A stretch of 64,000 nt of DNA from Phenylobacterium sp. (GCF_030680185.1 NZ_JAUXVZ010000030.1:124001-188000), one strand, 5' to 3'. Shown: positions 25,645-34,748, numbered from the stretch's first letter. Translations and numbers: made by a program. The notes: generated by a model from the letters alone, not told the origin.

Positions 25645-25676
25645 AAACGCCCGCCGCTCCTCCGGCGGGCGTTTTT
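25645..25676 (+). terminator. Intrinsic terminator of ctrA
   Basis: AAACGCCCGCCG (25645-25656) pairs with CGGCGGGCGTTT (25663-25674) around a short loop, followed by TTTTT overlapping the stem end. Confidence 0.9.
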
Positions 25677-25769
25677 GCGTTCGCCTCCCTCGCGGCGGGG
25701 GCGAGAGAGCGTAGCCATGCCGCGTAAAACGGCTAGGGTTCCCGCCGGACGAGCGCGAGGACGTGACGC

Positions 25770-28166
25770 ATGGAACGCACCATCGCCCTGGCGGCCTGCC
25801 TGGCCCTGGCGCTGGCCTTGGGCTGGCTTGGGGAACAGGGCCCGCGTCCCTTGCCGGCCGACGCCCCGGCCGAGGCCTTCTCCAGCGCCCGAGCCTTCGA
25901 AGACATCAAGGTCATCGCACGCGCCCCCCATCCCACGGGGACCCCGGCCAACTTCGCGGTGCGCGATCACCTGACCAGCCGCATGGCCGCCCTGGGCCTG
26001 TCGCCCAGGGTCGTCGTGGACCGTCCCTTCAGCTCCCGCGTCTATTCGGGACGGACCAACATGTCGGGCGGACGGGTCGAGAACGTCATCGGCGTCCTGC
26101 CGGGACGAGACCCCGCGGCGCCGGCCCTGGGACTGATGGCGCACTATGACAGCGTCGCCGGCTCCCCCGGCGCGGCCGACGACGCCGCCGGCGTCGCTGC
26201 GGCGCTCGAGATCGTCCGCGCCTTCCGCGCCCGTGGTCAGCCTGAGCGCGACGTGGTCCTGATCATGACCGATGGCGAAGAGGCGGGCCTGCTGGGCGCC
26301 CAGGCCTTCTTCCAGAACGATCCCCTGGCCGCGCGCATCGGCTTCGTCATCAACATGGAGGCGCGCGGCTCGGCCGGGCGGGCCAACATGTTCGAGACCG
26401 GCCCCGACAACGGCCCCACCATCGACCTGTTCATCCGCACCTCGCCGGGATCGCCGTCCAACGCCTTGGCGGTGTTCGCCTATGAGCAGATGCCCAACGA
26501 CACCGATTTCTCGGTTCCGCGGCGTCAGGGAATTCCCGGCCTGAACTACGCCTTTGTCGGCCGCCAGTTCGACTATCACAGCCCGACATCGACCGTTGAG
26601 AACCTGTCGGCGCGCTCGGTCCAGGACCTGGGCGATCAGTCATTGGCGGCGGCCGTCGCGGTGGCTTATTCCGACACCCTGCCCGGCCAGGGACCGAACC
26701 GCGTCTACGCCAGGACCTTTGCCGGCCACATGCTGGCCTATCCGCCCGTCGTCGGCTGGGCGGTGATCGCCGCCGCGATCCTGCTCCTGACCCTGGCCGG
26801 CCTCCAGGCACGGAAAAGCAGTACGCCCTTGCGCTGGCTCGACGCCGGCCAGGGCGTCCTGGCCGGGCTCTATGTTCTGGTCGCCGGCGCGATCGTGCTG
26901 CGGTTCGCCCGCCGAGCCAGCGGCGCCGGCTTCGGATTCTTGGAACAGCATCTTCTGCTGGCCCAGGCGGCGCGCTTCGAGGCGGTGCTGATCCTGCTGG
27001 CCCTCGGGGTCGTGCTGCTGGCGGCGGCGGCGCTCGCCAAGGGCGGCATGCGCCTGACCACCGCCCTCGCGCCCCTGGCGGCGGCCCTGGGATGTCAGAT
27101 CTTCGGCGACTGGGACCTTGTGGGCTTGGCCCTGGGCGTGACCGCCGCCGTCATCGCCCTGGCCGCCTTCGGCCGGGCGGCCGAGCGGAGCAGCGCCTGG
27201 GTGGGCCTGCTGGCGAGCGGCGTCGCTGGCGCGATCGCTCTCCAGATTCTGGCGCCCACGACCGCCTTCCTGATTGCCTGGCCGATGCTCGTGGCCGCCG
27301 GCGCCGCGGCCCTCAGCGGGCTCGGGGAGCGACGTCCCCTGGGGCTTCGCCTGGCCCTGATCATCCTGTGCGGGGCCGGCCTCGGCTGGCTGGCCGGCAT
27401 GGCCCATGCCGTGTTCGTCAGCCTGGACATGGTTGAGCTGCTGGCCCTGACCGCCTGGCTGGCCGCCTTTTTCCTGTGGCCCTTCGCGCACCCCAAGATC
27501 GGCGGCGCGGGACGGGTCACCGCCCTGCTGGTGTTGGGCTCAGGCCTCGCCCTATTGGCGCTGATGCGGGTCGATCCGCCATGGTCCGAGCGCCACCCCC
27601 GCGCCACCCTGGCCTACTACCTGGTCGATCAGACCGCCGATAAGGCCTATCGCGTCGAGGCCGCCCCCACCCTCTCCGACTGGAGCCGCCGCGCCTTGAA
27701 TGCGCCCGACGGCGACGTGCCGCGCCTCGAAGCTCCGCCGCTTCCCCGGGGGCCGGTCTGGGCGACCCCGGCGCCGATGCTGAATCTGCCGTCGCCCAGC
27801 CTTGAGCTGGATGGCGGGGGCGGGCGGCTGGTGTTCTCCGCCGCGGCGCCCCCAGCGGCGCGGATCCTGGTCATGGATGTTCGCGTGACAGGCGAAGTCG
27901 GCGACGTGCGGCTCAATGGCCAACCCGCCCCCCTGTTCGGCGCTCCCGGGGCCTGGGCCCGCCTGAGCTGGACGGGCGACACCCAGCCCCTGCAGATCAG
28001 CTTTACGCCGGTCGCTGCGCAGGGACGGCTGGAGGTGCGCTATGGCGCCATCACCGAGTCCTGGCCCACGAGCGCAACGCCCCTGCCGCCAAGACCCCCA
28101 AAGGTCATGGCCTTCGACACGTCGGATTCCCTCATTACGCGAGGCGAAAAGGCGTTTTCCTGGTGA
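25770..28166 (+). CDS. M28-family metallopeptidase with multi-pass membrane domain
   Basis: The 798-residue protein has an N-terminal signal/anchor (LAACLALALALGWLG), then a zinc aminopeptidase domain of family M28. Ligands and catalytic residues are visible in LMAHYDSVAGSPGAADDAAG (His125, Asp137 or 138), MTDGEEAGLLGA (Glu170/171) and INMEARG. From about residue 330 there are seven to nine hydrophobic helices, then a C-terminal beta-rich domain of about 200 residues. The layout resembles ERMP1/PFF1-type membrane M28 proteins. The active site should face the periplasm. The substrate is unknown. It follows ctrA but is separated from it by a terminator. Confidence 0.85.
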   Translation: MERTIALAACLALALALGWLGEQGPRPLPADAPAEAFSSARAFEDIKVIARAPHPTGTPANFAVRDHLTSRMAALGLSPRVVVDRPFSSRVYSGRTNMSGGRVENVIGVLPGRDPAAPALGLMAHYDSVAGSPGAADDAAGVAAALEIVRAFRARGQPERDVVLIMTDGEEAGLLGAQAFFQNDPLAARIGFVINMEARGSAGRANMFETGPDNGPTIDLFIRTSPGSPSNALAVFAYEQMPNDTDFSVPRRQGIPGLNYAFVGRQFDYHSPTSTVENLSARSVQDLGDQSLAAAVAVAYSDTLPGQGPNRVYARTFAGHMLAYPPVVGWAVIAAAILLLTLAGLQARKSSTPLRWLDAGQGVLAGLYVLVAGAIVLRFARRASGAGFGFLEQHLLLAQAARFEAVLILLALGVVLLAAAALAKGGMRLTTALAPLAAALGCQIFGDWDLVGLALGVTAAVIALAAFGRAAERSSAWVGLLASGVAGAIALQILAPTTAFLIAWPMLVAAGAAALSGLGERRPLGLRLALIILCGAGLGWLAGMAHAVFVSLDMVELLALTAWLAAFFLWPFAHPKIGGAGRVTALLVLGSGLALLALMRVDPPWSERHPRATLAYYLVDQTADKAYRVEAAPTLSDWSRRALNAPDGDVPRLEAPPLPRGPVWATPAPMLNLPSPSLELDGGGGRLVFSAAAPPAARILVMDVRVTGEVGDVRLNGQPAPLFGAPGAWARLSWTGDTQPLQISFTPVAAQGRLEVRYGAITESWPTSATPLPPRPPKVMAFDTSDSLITRGEKAFSW

Positions 28167-28209
28167 AGCGAAGCTTGGTTCGACGCGCGCGCTCGGCTAT
28201 CGGTTGAGC

Positions 28210-28566
28210 ATGAGCCGACCCGACGTGGTGATCTATCACAACCCCGCCTGCGGAACTTCGCGTAACACCCTGGCGCTGCTGCGCGAAAAGGGTGTCGAGC
28301 CGACCGTCGTCGAATATCTCAAGACCGGCTGGACGAAGGAACAACTGCAAGACCTCGCAGATCGTTCCGGCGGCGGCGTTCGCGCCCTGCTTCGCGAACG
28401 CGGGACGCGCGCGGCCGAGCTTGGCCTCACCGATCCGGCCGCCTCCGACGAGGCGATCATCGCGGCCATGATCCGCGATCCGATCCTGGTGAACCGCCCC
28501 ATCGTCTCCACCGGCAAGGGCGCGGCCCTGTGCCGTCCAGCCGAGCAGGTTCTGAACCTGCTGTGA
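28210..28566 (+). CDS. arsC: ArsC-family arsenate reductase (glutaredoxin type)
   Basis: Thioredoxin-fold protein of 118 aa. The catalytic Cys12 is in HNPACGTSRNTL, and the Arg residues expected to bind the oxyanion follow (RDPILVNRPIV). The family reduces arsenate with glutathione and glutaredoxin. The ATG at 28210 follows TTGAGC, and the frame remains open upstream into the end of the M28 gene, so the family-length start is used. No arsB, acr3 or arsR is near, so a role in resistance is uncertain. It could be a YfgD-type paralogue. Confidence 0.85.
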   Translation: MSRPDVVIYHNPACGTSRNTLALLREKGVEPTVVEYLKTGWTKEQLQDLADRSGGGVRALLRERGTRAAELGLTDPAASDEAIIAAMIRDPILVNRPIVSTGKGAALCRPAEQVLNLL

Positions 28567-28641
28567 ATAGATTCAGCGTTGAGGCGACCGGGTTCTCCCC
28601 TGGCGCGCCAAGACGCGACAAAACGACCAATGTTCCTAAAG

Positions 28642-28655
28642 TTACCAACGGTTAA
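28642..28655 (+). promoter_or_regulatory. Possible CtrA site upstream of the M23 peptidase gene
   Basis: TTAC (28642-28645), six bases, then TTAACC (28652-28657). The N6 spacing equals the TTAA-N6-TTAA pair at ctrA in this window. It lies about 100 bases before the likely start of the endopeptidase gene. Confidence 0.3.
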
Positions 28656-28755
28656 CCGCATGACACGACCCTGGCGTAGCCTACCACTCGCTGTATCCCG
28701 TCGTGTCGGGTCGCTGTTGACCCAGACTGTGGCGTCGTTGGAATCCGGGGGCACG

Positions 28756-30129
28756 ATGCAAGAGTTCGATCCGAGACGGCCTACCCTGCGCTATACGCCC
28801 CGCCTGATGGTCGGGATTGGCGGCATCTGCGCCCTGGCGCTGGGCTGGAAGCTGACGGCCGCCGAGGCCACCGCGCCTGTGCCGCAGAAGCTCGACGCCG
28901 CCGCCATCGCCATGCTGCAGCACGAGGCCTTCGCCCAGGCCGAGGCCCTGCCCGGCTTCGCCCGCCCGGAGAATGTCGCGGTGAAGGTTCTGCCCGGCGA
29001 CACCCTCGAGGCGGCCGTGGCCCGCACGGGCGTCTCCTCCGAGGAAGCCCGCCGCGCCGTCCGCACCCTGGGCGAGGCGATGGACACCGTTCACATCAAG
29101 GCCGGCATGACCTTCGACGCCGCCATCGCCCGGCCGAGCGGCGAGACGGGCGAGGCCGGCGAGGCCCGCCTGGTCGGCCTGTCCCTGCGCACCGGCCCGG
29201 CCACGGCGATCACCCTGTCGCGCACCTTCGACGGCGCCCTGCGCCTGCGCGAGATGGAAGAAGCCATCCGCAACGAGACCACGGTCGCCCAGGGCGAGAT
29301 CCACGGCTCGCTCTATGAAAGCGCCGCCAAGCTGGGGGCGACCTCCTCGGTCACCTCCAAGGTGGTCAAGCTGTTCGCCCACAAGCTGGACTTCCAACGG
29401 GACATCAAGGCCGGCGACGAGTTCAAGCTGGTCTTCGAGCGCAAGGTCACCGAGTCCGGCCGCGTGGTCGAGACGGGCGAGCTGGAATACGCCGAGGTCA
29501 AGGGCGTGAAGTTCTATCGCTTCGAGCGCAACAATGGCGACGTCGACTATTTCGATGAGACCGGGAAGAACATCCGCGGCTTCCTGCTGCGCACCCCGAT
29601 CGACGGCGCCCGCATCACCTCCAACTTCGGTCCCCGCCGTCACCCGGTGCTGGGCTTCCGCCGCAGCCACCAAGGCGTCGATTTCGGGGCCGGCACGGGC
29701 ACGCCGATCCTCGCGGCCGGGGACGGCGTGGTCGTCGAAGCCAAGCGCTGGGGCGGCTATGGCAACTGGGTCCGCCTGCGCCACGCCAATGGCTGGGAAA
29801 CCGGCTACGCCCACACCTCGCGCTACGCCAAGGGCATCCGTCCGGGCGTTCGGGTCAAGCAGGGCCAGGTGATCGCCTATGTGGGCTCCACCGGCATGTC
29901 CACCGGACCTCACCTCCACTACGAAGTCTGGCGCAACGGCCAGCGGGTCAACCCGATCGGCGCCAAGGTGCCCCAGGGCACCATTCTGGCCGGCGCCGAG
30001 CTGAACGCCTTCAAGGCCAAGATGGCCCGCATCGACAGCATGCTGGCCAAGGCCGGCCCGGCGGGCGAGGACGTCAAGCTGGCGGCGGCCAAGACCGACA
30101 CCGTCGCCCTGGCCGACCTGCGCCGCTAG
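28756..30129 (+). CDS. M23 (LytM) family peptidoglycan endopeptidase
   Basis: The 457-residue protein has a short cytoplasmic lead, one membrane segment (LMVGIGGICALALGWKL), a LysM-like/opacity-associated region (VKVLPGDTLEAAVARTG) and a C-terminal LytM domain. The zinc ligands are complete: HQGVDFGAGTG for the first His and Asp, and GPHLHYEVW for the last His, with GYAHTSRYAKG between. It should therefore be an active D,D-endopeptidase acting on cell-wall cross-links. I start at the ATG at 28756, preceded by GGGGG. The open frame upstream lacks family features. A possible CtrA site upstream would fit a cell-cycle role. Similar proteins act with FtsEX, which is encoded in this window at 56.8 kb. 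Confidence 0.88.
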   Translation: MQEFDPRRPTLRYTPRLMVGIGGICALALGWKLTAAEATAPVPQKLDAAAIAMLQHEAFAQAEALPGFARPENVAVKVLPGDTLEAAVARTGVSSEEARRAVRTLGEAMDTVHIKAGMTFDAAIARPSGETGEAGEARLVGLSLRTGPATAITLSRTFDGALRLREMEEAIRNETTVAQGEIHGSLYESAAKLGATSSVTSKVVKLFAHKLDFQRDIKAGDEFKLVFERKVTESGRVVETGELEYAEVKGVKFYRFERNNGDVDYFDETGKNIRGFLLRTPIDGARITSNFGPRRHPVLGFRRSHQGVDFGAGTGTPILAAGDGVVVEAKRWGGYGNWVRLRHANGWETGYAHTSRYAKGIRPGVRVKQGQVIAYVGSTGMSTGPHLHYEVWRNGQRVNPIGAKVPQGTILAGAELNAFKAKMARIDSMLAKAGPAGEDVKLAAAKTDTVALADLRR

Positions 30130-30212
30130 ATTGGGCGCCGTAGCGTCATGCTTTGCGACTCTGGCGTGCGCCCCTAAGGTTGGGTGACGTGTTCGTCGCA
30201 CTGGGAGGCGCC

Positions 30213-31445
30213 ATGACTGTCGCGACCCGCCCCACCACCCGCGCCCGCTATGCGGCCCGGCGTGACGCCATCCTTGCGGCGGCCTGCAAGGTGTTCATCG
30301 ACCAGGGCGTCAGCGGCTTCACCCTGGCTGCGGTGGCCAAGCGGATGGATCTCCATCCCGTCAGCCTGACCTACTACTTCAAGCGCAAGGAGGAGCTGGC
30401 CGCCGAGTGCATGCGGCTGACCCTCTCGCGGTTCAACGCCATGCTGGAGGTCGCCGAGCAGGAGGCCACGCCGCAGAGCCGGCTGCGCGCCTTTGTCGGG
30501 GCCTATTTCGAAACCCGCCGGGACATCATCCTGGGCGAGGCGCCGCGGCTGCTGCCCTTCGGCGAGATCAGCTATATCGCCGCGCCCGAAGACGACGAAC
30601 TGGTGGAAGCCTATCGCGCCCTGCGCCAGCGCCTGGCCCGCCTGCTCCGCCCCACCGACGCGCCCTGGCTGACGGGACCGCGGCGCTACATGCTCGCCCA
30701 CCTGATCCTGGACCAGCTCTGCTGGTCCGACACCTGGATCGCCGGCTACGACATCAGCGACCTTGGCCGCATCGCCGAGCGGGTGGCCGATGTGATGATC
30801 AACGGCCTGGCCGCGCCGGGTCAGGATCGCCCCGACCGCCCCCTGTTGGAGTTGGGCGCGCCGCCGGCCCTGAACGACGAGGTGACCCGCGACCGTTTCC
30901 TGGTGGCGGCCACCGAGATCATCAACCGCGAAGGCTATCGCGGCGCCTCGGTCGACAAGATCTCGGCCTATCTGAACGTGACCAAGGGCTCGTTCTACCA
31001 CCACAACACCGACAAGGATGAACTGGCCAAGGCCTGTTTCGAGCGCACCTTTGATCTTATCGACGAGGCGCGGACGCGGGGCGGCGCCGAGGAAACCGGC
31101 TGGTTGCGCCTGTGGCTGATCGCCGCCTCGCTGACCGCCCACCAGACCAGCGGCGAGCGGGGCCGCATGCTGCGCCACTTCGCCCTGTCGGCCATGCCCG
31201 GCGAGTTGCGCCGTTCGATCTCCGGTCGCTTCCAGCAGATCGCCAACGCCTTCGCCGGCATCATCAGCGACGGGATCGCCGACGGCTCGATCCGGCCCGT
31301 CGATCCCCTGCTCAGCGCCCATCTGGTGATGGCGATGTTCAATTCGGTGCTGTTGCTGGAGCACTGGGGCGAGGACGCCACCGTCGATACGGTGATGGCC
31401 GCCTATGTGCGCCCTGCGCTGCTGGGCTTCTTTACGCCGGAATGA
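30213..31445 (+). CDS. Tandem TetR-type transcriptional regulator (two DNA-binding domains)
   Basis: A 410-residue protein consisting of two TetR units in series. The first helix-turn-helix is near residues 15-62 (AACKVFIDQGVSGFTLAAVA, then LTYYFKRKEEL). The second is near residues 230-275 (ATEIINREGYRGASVDKISA, then GSFYHHNTDKDEL). Each is followed by its own helical ligand-binding part. Ordinary TetR proteins are about 200 aa, so this is a fusion or duplication. The ATG at 30213 follows GGGAGG by seven bases. No adjacent divergently transcribed target is obvious. The neighbour on the other side of a terminator is an alcohol dehydrogenase. Confidence 0.87.
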   Translation: MTVATRPTTRARYAARRDAILAAACKVFIDQGVSGFTLAAVAKRMDLHPVSLTYYFKRKEELAAECMRLTLSRFNAMLEVAEQEATPQSRLRAFVGAYFETRRDIILGEAPRLLPFGEISYIAAPEDDELVEAYRALRQRLARLLRPTDAPWLTGPRRYMLAHLILDQLCWSDTWIAGYDISDLGRIAERVADVMINGLAAPGQDRPDRPLLELGAPPALNDEVTRDRFLVAATEIINREGYRGASVDKISAYLNVTKGSFYHHNTDKDELAKACFERTFDLIDEARTRGGAEETGWLRLWLIAASLTAHQTSGERGRMLRHFALSAMPGELRRSISGRFQQIANAFAGIISDGIADGSIRPVDPLLSAHLVMAMFNSVLLLEHWGEDATVDTVMAAYVRPALLGFFTPE

Positions 31446-31479
31446 TCAGCGCCCGTGGGTGCATGAGAGGCGCATAAGA

Positions 31480-31506
31480 AAAGGGGCGGCCTTGCGCCGC
31501 CCCTTT
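31480..31506. terminator. Bidirectional terminator between the TetR and alcohol dehydrogenase genes
   Basis: AAAGGGGCGGC (31480-31490) pairs perfectly with GCCGCCCCTTT (31496-31506). A/T tails lie on both sides, so it can serve both convergent genes. Confidence 0.75.
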
Positions 31507-31642
31507 CTGACGCCCCCAGAATCGTCGCTGGCGAACTGTCGCCGCGCCCGATCTCCCCCCTGGGAACATCGTTGACCGAACTTCAGTTTGCAGAATGTCA
31601 TAGCCGGGCCTTCAAGCAAGGCCGCACGCCTAATGGGGGAAT

Positions 31643-31667
31643 GGCGGAGGCTCTGCGAACCTCCGCC
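31643..31667 (-). terminator. Hairpin just beyond the alcohol dehydrogenase stop
   Basis: GGCGGAGG (31643-31650) pairs with CCTCCGCC (31660-31667). There is no T run, so it may only protect the 3' end, with termination at the element at 31480-31506. Confidence 0.4.
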
Positions 31668-31684
31668 TGCCCTCAGGGGTGCGT

Positions 31685-32770
31685 CTAGGCGTCGAAGACG
31701 ATGACGGAGCGGGCGATTTCGCCGCGCTTCATCTCGTCGAACGCCTCGTTGACCTGGTCGAGCCGCAGGCGGCGAGAAACCAGGTCATCGAGCTTCAGCT
31801 TGCCGGACATGTAGAAGTCCACCAGGCGGGGCATGTCGACGGGGAAACGGTTGGACCCCATCATCGAGCCCTGAATGCGCTTCTCGCTGAGGAAGGCCGC
31901 GCCCATCAGGCTGATGGTCTGCCCCACCGGGATCATGCCGATGATGTTGGCGGTGCCGCCCCGGCGCAGCATGTTGAAAGCCTGCTCGGCGGTCTTGGCC
32001 AGGCCGATGGCCTCGAAGGCGTGGTGGACGCCGCCCTGAGTCATCTCGATCACGGTCTTCACCGCATCGCCGTCGGCGGCGCAGATGAAGTCCGTGGCGC
32101 CGAAGGCCTTGGCCAGGTTTTCCTTACCCGGGACCATGTCGATGGCGATGATCCGTCCGGCCCCGGCGATGGCTGCGCCGTTGATGGCCGACAGGCCCAC
32201 GCCCCCGCAGCCGATGATCGCCACCGTCTCGCCCGGCCGGACGTTCGAGGTGTGGATCACCGCGCCGACGCCAGTCGTCACCGAGCAGCCGATGAGGGCG
32301 GCGCGGTCAAAGGGCATGTCTTTGCGGATCGCGACGCAGGCGTGCTCGTGGATCAGCATCTGCTCGGCGAAGGACGACAGGTTCAGGAATTGCGGCAGGC
32401 CCGCGCCGTTCTGCATCAGGCGCGGCTCCTCATCCTTGCCGCGCTTGGTGTCAGGCGACACGCACAGGCTCATCCGGCCAGTCAGGCAGGATTCGCAGTG
32501 GCCGCAATAGGCCGAGAGGCAGGTGATGACGTGGTCGCCCGGCTTCACGGTGCGGACTTCGGAGCCCACCTGCTCGACGATCCCGGCGCTCTCATGGCCC
32601 AGCACCGCGGGCAGCGGGTGCGGATAGGAGCCTTCGATGAAGTGGAGGTCGGAATGGCAGACACCGGCGGCCATGGTGCGGATCAGCACCTCGTGCGGGC
32701 CGGGCTTGTTGATCTGGACGTCTTCGATCTGAAGCGGCTTGCCCACTTCGCGCAGAACGGCGGCCTTCAT
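31685..32770 (-). CDS. Zinc-dependent alcohol dehydrogenase (MDR family)
   Basis: Medium-chain dehydrogenase/reductase of 361 aa. Catalytic zinc ligands appear in GVCHSDLHFIEG and LGHESAGI. The structural zinc site is a four-Cys cluster (YCGHCESCLTGRMSLC). The NAD motif is GCGGVGLSA. The sequence resembles class III/NDMA-type enzymes that oxidise primary alcohols or aldehyde adducts. Specificity cannot be set from sequence. The ATG at 32770, preceded by GGGGAAG, is preferred to a TTG five codons upstream. It stands alone, convergent with the TetR gene. Confidence 0.9.
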   Translation of the reverse strand: MKAAVLREVGKPLQIEDVQINKPGPHEVLIRTMAAGVCHSDLHFIEGSYPHPLPAVLGHESAGIVEQVGSEVRTVKPGDHVITCLSAYCGHCESCLTGRMSLCVSPDTKRGKDEEPRLMQNGAGLPQFLNLSSFAEQMLIHEHACVAIRKDMPFDRAALIGCSVTTGVGAVIHTSNVRPGETVAIIGCGGVGLSAINGAAIAGAGRIIAIDMVPGKENLAKAFGATDFICAADGDAVKTVIEMTQGGVHHAFEAIGLAKTAEQAFNMLRRGGTANIIGMIPVGQTISLMGAAFLSEKRIQGSMMGSNRFPVDMPRLVDFYMSGKLKLDDLVSRRLRLDQVNEAFDEMKRGEIARSVIVFDA

Positions 32771-32923
32771 GTCGTGCTTCCCCAATGGAGGGCCCGCTGA
32801 TCGGGCCGGTTATGAGGAGACCGTGTCCAGCCTCCCTTCAGCACGACTTATCGCCGTTCATCCCGCGGGGGCCAAGTCCCTTTCCCCGTAACGGGCGCCG
32901 GGAGGCGGCCAGCTTTCGCGTTG

Positions 32924-33868
32924 TCAGGTCGCCGCGCGCACAGGATTGATCGAGGCCCACATACGACCCAGGTCCGGAAGGGCGAGCTCAGGCAGGCGAA
33001 GACCTTCGGGCAGCAGCGGGCGACGGCGGGGCATGCACGCCTCCAGGGTCGCCAGCAGGGCCTCGGCGGGACCATCATTGATGAAATGGTCGGCGCCGGC
33101 CACCGTGGCCAGCCGCATGGGCCGCCGCGAGCGGGTCTCGGCCACCAGACGCTCGGCCGCGTCCAGGGGGGCAAAGTCGTCCTTGTCGCCATGGACCACG
33201 TGGATCGGCAGGTTCAGGCGGCGCAGGGCGTCATGCACGGGAGCCAGGCGCTCGGGTTGGCCGCTGACCTCCAGGACGGCGTGGCGAAGATCCCGCGGGA
33301 TCAGGGCCATGGCCTTGGCGCCGGCCTCCAGCAGCCAACGGGCCGTAGGCCCCGGCTCGCCATAATAGCCCGAAAGCAGCACGAGGCTCTTCAGCCGCCG
33401 CGAGCCCCGGCGCGCCATCAGGGTGGCGATGGCCGCCCCATAGGATTGCCCGACCAGCAGAATCCTCTGGCCAGGCGCGGCCTCCAGAAGCGGCGACAGC
33501 GCCAGGGCCTGAACCTCCAGGTCCGGCACATGGTCTGCGGGCTCGGACGCGCCAAAGCCCGGCCGATCGACGACGATCATCTCTCGGTCCTGCGGCAGGG
33601 CGGCCAGCACCGGCGCCCAATACTCGGCCCAGGAGGGCGAACCGGTCACCACCACGATCTTCCAGGGGGCCGGCGTTTCCCGGGGCGTCTCAAGGGCCGA
33701 AATCCGCCAGCCCAGGCCGCCGCCGGCCATGAAACTGGTCCGCCGGACGACGCTTTCGGGATAGTCTTGAGAGGTCGGCACGTGCTCGGTGCGCCCGAGT
33801 ACGGTGGAGGTCAGGCAGGCGAGGCCAACCCCGACCACGCCCTTAGGTCGCTTGCGCGCCACGCTCAT
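32924..33868 (-). CDS. Alpha/beta hydrolase
   Basis: A 314-residue hydrolase with a possible N-terminal signal or anchor (VVGVGLACLTSTVLG). The oxyanion strand reads VVVTGSPSWAEYW, where HG is replaced by TG. The nucleophile elbow is LVGQSYGAA, an Asp follows in VVHGDKDDFAP, and the His is in GADHFIND. This is a complete Ser-Asp/His triad. The family includes esterases, lipases and haloalkane-type enzymes, and no substrate can be assigned. It is monocistronic, with a 12-bp palindrome 57 bases upstream of its start. Confidence 0.85.
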   Translation of the reverse strand: MSVARKRPKGVVGVGLACLTSTVLGRTEHVPTSQDYPESVVRRTSFMAGGGLGWRISALETPRETPAPWKIVVVTGSPSWAEYWAPVLAALPQDREMIVVDRPGFGASEPADHVPDLEVQALALSPLLEAAPGQRILLVGQSYGAAIATLMARRGSRRLKSLVLLSGYYGEPGPTARWLLEAGAKAMALIPRDLRHAVLEVSGQPERLAPVHDALRRLNLPIHVVHGDKDDFAPLDAAERLVAETRSRRPMRLATVAGADHFINDGPAEALLATLEACMPRRRPLLPEGLRLPELALPDLGRMWASINPVRAAT

Positions 33869-33925
33869 CTTCCTTCAGTCCGGTGCATGTCGGTGGAGGA
33901 AACGCCCAAGCCATGAGTCGGTTCG

Positions 33926-33937
33926 CCGACATGTCGG
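33926..33937. promoter_or_regulatory. Perfect 12-bp palindrome CCGACATGTCGG
   Basis: It lies between ubiG and the alpha/beta hydrolase gene, about 60 bases upstream of the latter. ATGTCGG is repeated nearby in the same orientation near 33886. It could be an operator for the hydrolase gene or chance in GC-rich DNA. Confidence 0.3.
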
Positions 33938-33955
33938 ATTGTCACCGAGATCGCG

Positions 33956-34714
33956 TCATGAGGATGGCCGCGTCACCGTCATCATGTAGTTCACCTCGCT
34001 GTCGCGAGAGGTGGACCACTGGCCGGTCAGGGGATTGAAGACCACGCCATAGGGACCGTCCACATGCACGGGCTCTGAGGCCAGGAAGCCGCGGAGTTCG
34101 TCAGGCTTGAGGAACTTGCGCCAGTCGTGCGTGCCGGCCGGCAGCCAGCGCAGGACATATTCAGCGCCGACCTTGGCCAGCGCCAGGGCCTTCAGGGTGC
34201 GGTTCAGGGTGGCGACGATCATGATCCCCCCCGGCGCCAACAGCTGGGCGCAGCTGCGCAGATAGGCGCTCGGATCGGCCACGTGCTCGATCACCTCCAT
34301 GTTGAGGATCACGTCGAAGGGCGCGATCGCCTCGGCCAGCAGTTGCTCGGCCGTGGCGCAGCGGTAGTCGATGACCAGGCCCTGCTCGGCGGCGTGCGTG
34401 CTGGCCGTGCCGATGTTGCGTTCAGAGGCGTCGACCCCGGTCACCTCGAACCCCAGCCGCGTCATCGGCTCCGACAGCAGGCCGCCGCCACAGCCGATAT
34501 CCAGCAGGCGCAGCCCCTCGAACGGACGCCGCGCCACGGGATCACGGCCGAAGTGGGCCAGGGCCTTGTCGCGGATGAAGGTCAGGCGAGTCGGGTTGAA
34601 CCGGTGCAGCGGCGCGAACTTGCCATGCGGATCCCACCATTCGGCGGCGATGCGGGAAAAGCGCTCGACTTCGTCGGGGTCGATGCTGGAGCGGAGATCG
34701 GGAGCGGCGGACAT
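33956..34714 (-). CDS. ubiG: Ubiquinone biosynthesis O-methyltransferase UbiG
   Basis: SAM-dependent methyltransferase that performs both O-methylations in ubiquinone synthesis. 252 aa. The N-terminal motif [19 protein letters not shown] is diagnostic. The SAM-binding loop is [15 protein letters not shown], followed by [20 protein letters not shown] and the C-terminal NYMMTVTRP. No ribosome site precedes the ATG at 34714. A good -10 is placed so that transcription would start at or next to the start codon, so the mRNA is probably leaderless. Confidence 0.96.
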   Translation of the reverse strand: MSAAPDLRSSIDPDEVERFSRIAAEWWDPHGKFAPLHRFNPTRLTFIRDKALAHFGRDPVARRPFEGLRLLDIGCGGGLLSEPMTRLGFEVTGVDASERNIGTASTHAAEQGLVIDYRCATAEQLLAEAIAPFDVILNMEVIEHVADPSAYLRSCAQLLAPGGIMIVATLNRTLKALALAKVGAEYVLRWLPAGTHDWRKFLKPDELRGFLASEPVHVDGPYGVVFNPLTGQWSTSRDSEVNYMMTVTRPSS

Positions 34715-34720
34715 GAGTCA

Positions 34721-34748
34721 CATATAGCGTGTGGCGAGGTTTGCGTAA
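34721..34748 (-). promoter_or_regulatory. Promoter of ubiG, likely giving a leaderless mRNA
   Basis: On the minus strand, GCTATATG (34728-34721) matches 7 of 8 positions of GCTANAWC. TTACGC (34748-34743) lies 14 bases upstream as a partial -35. The expected start point, six or seven bases past the -10, falls on the ubiG ATG (34714-34712). Confidence 0.5.
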
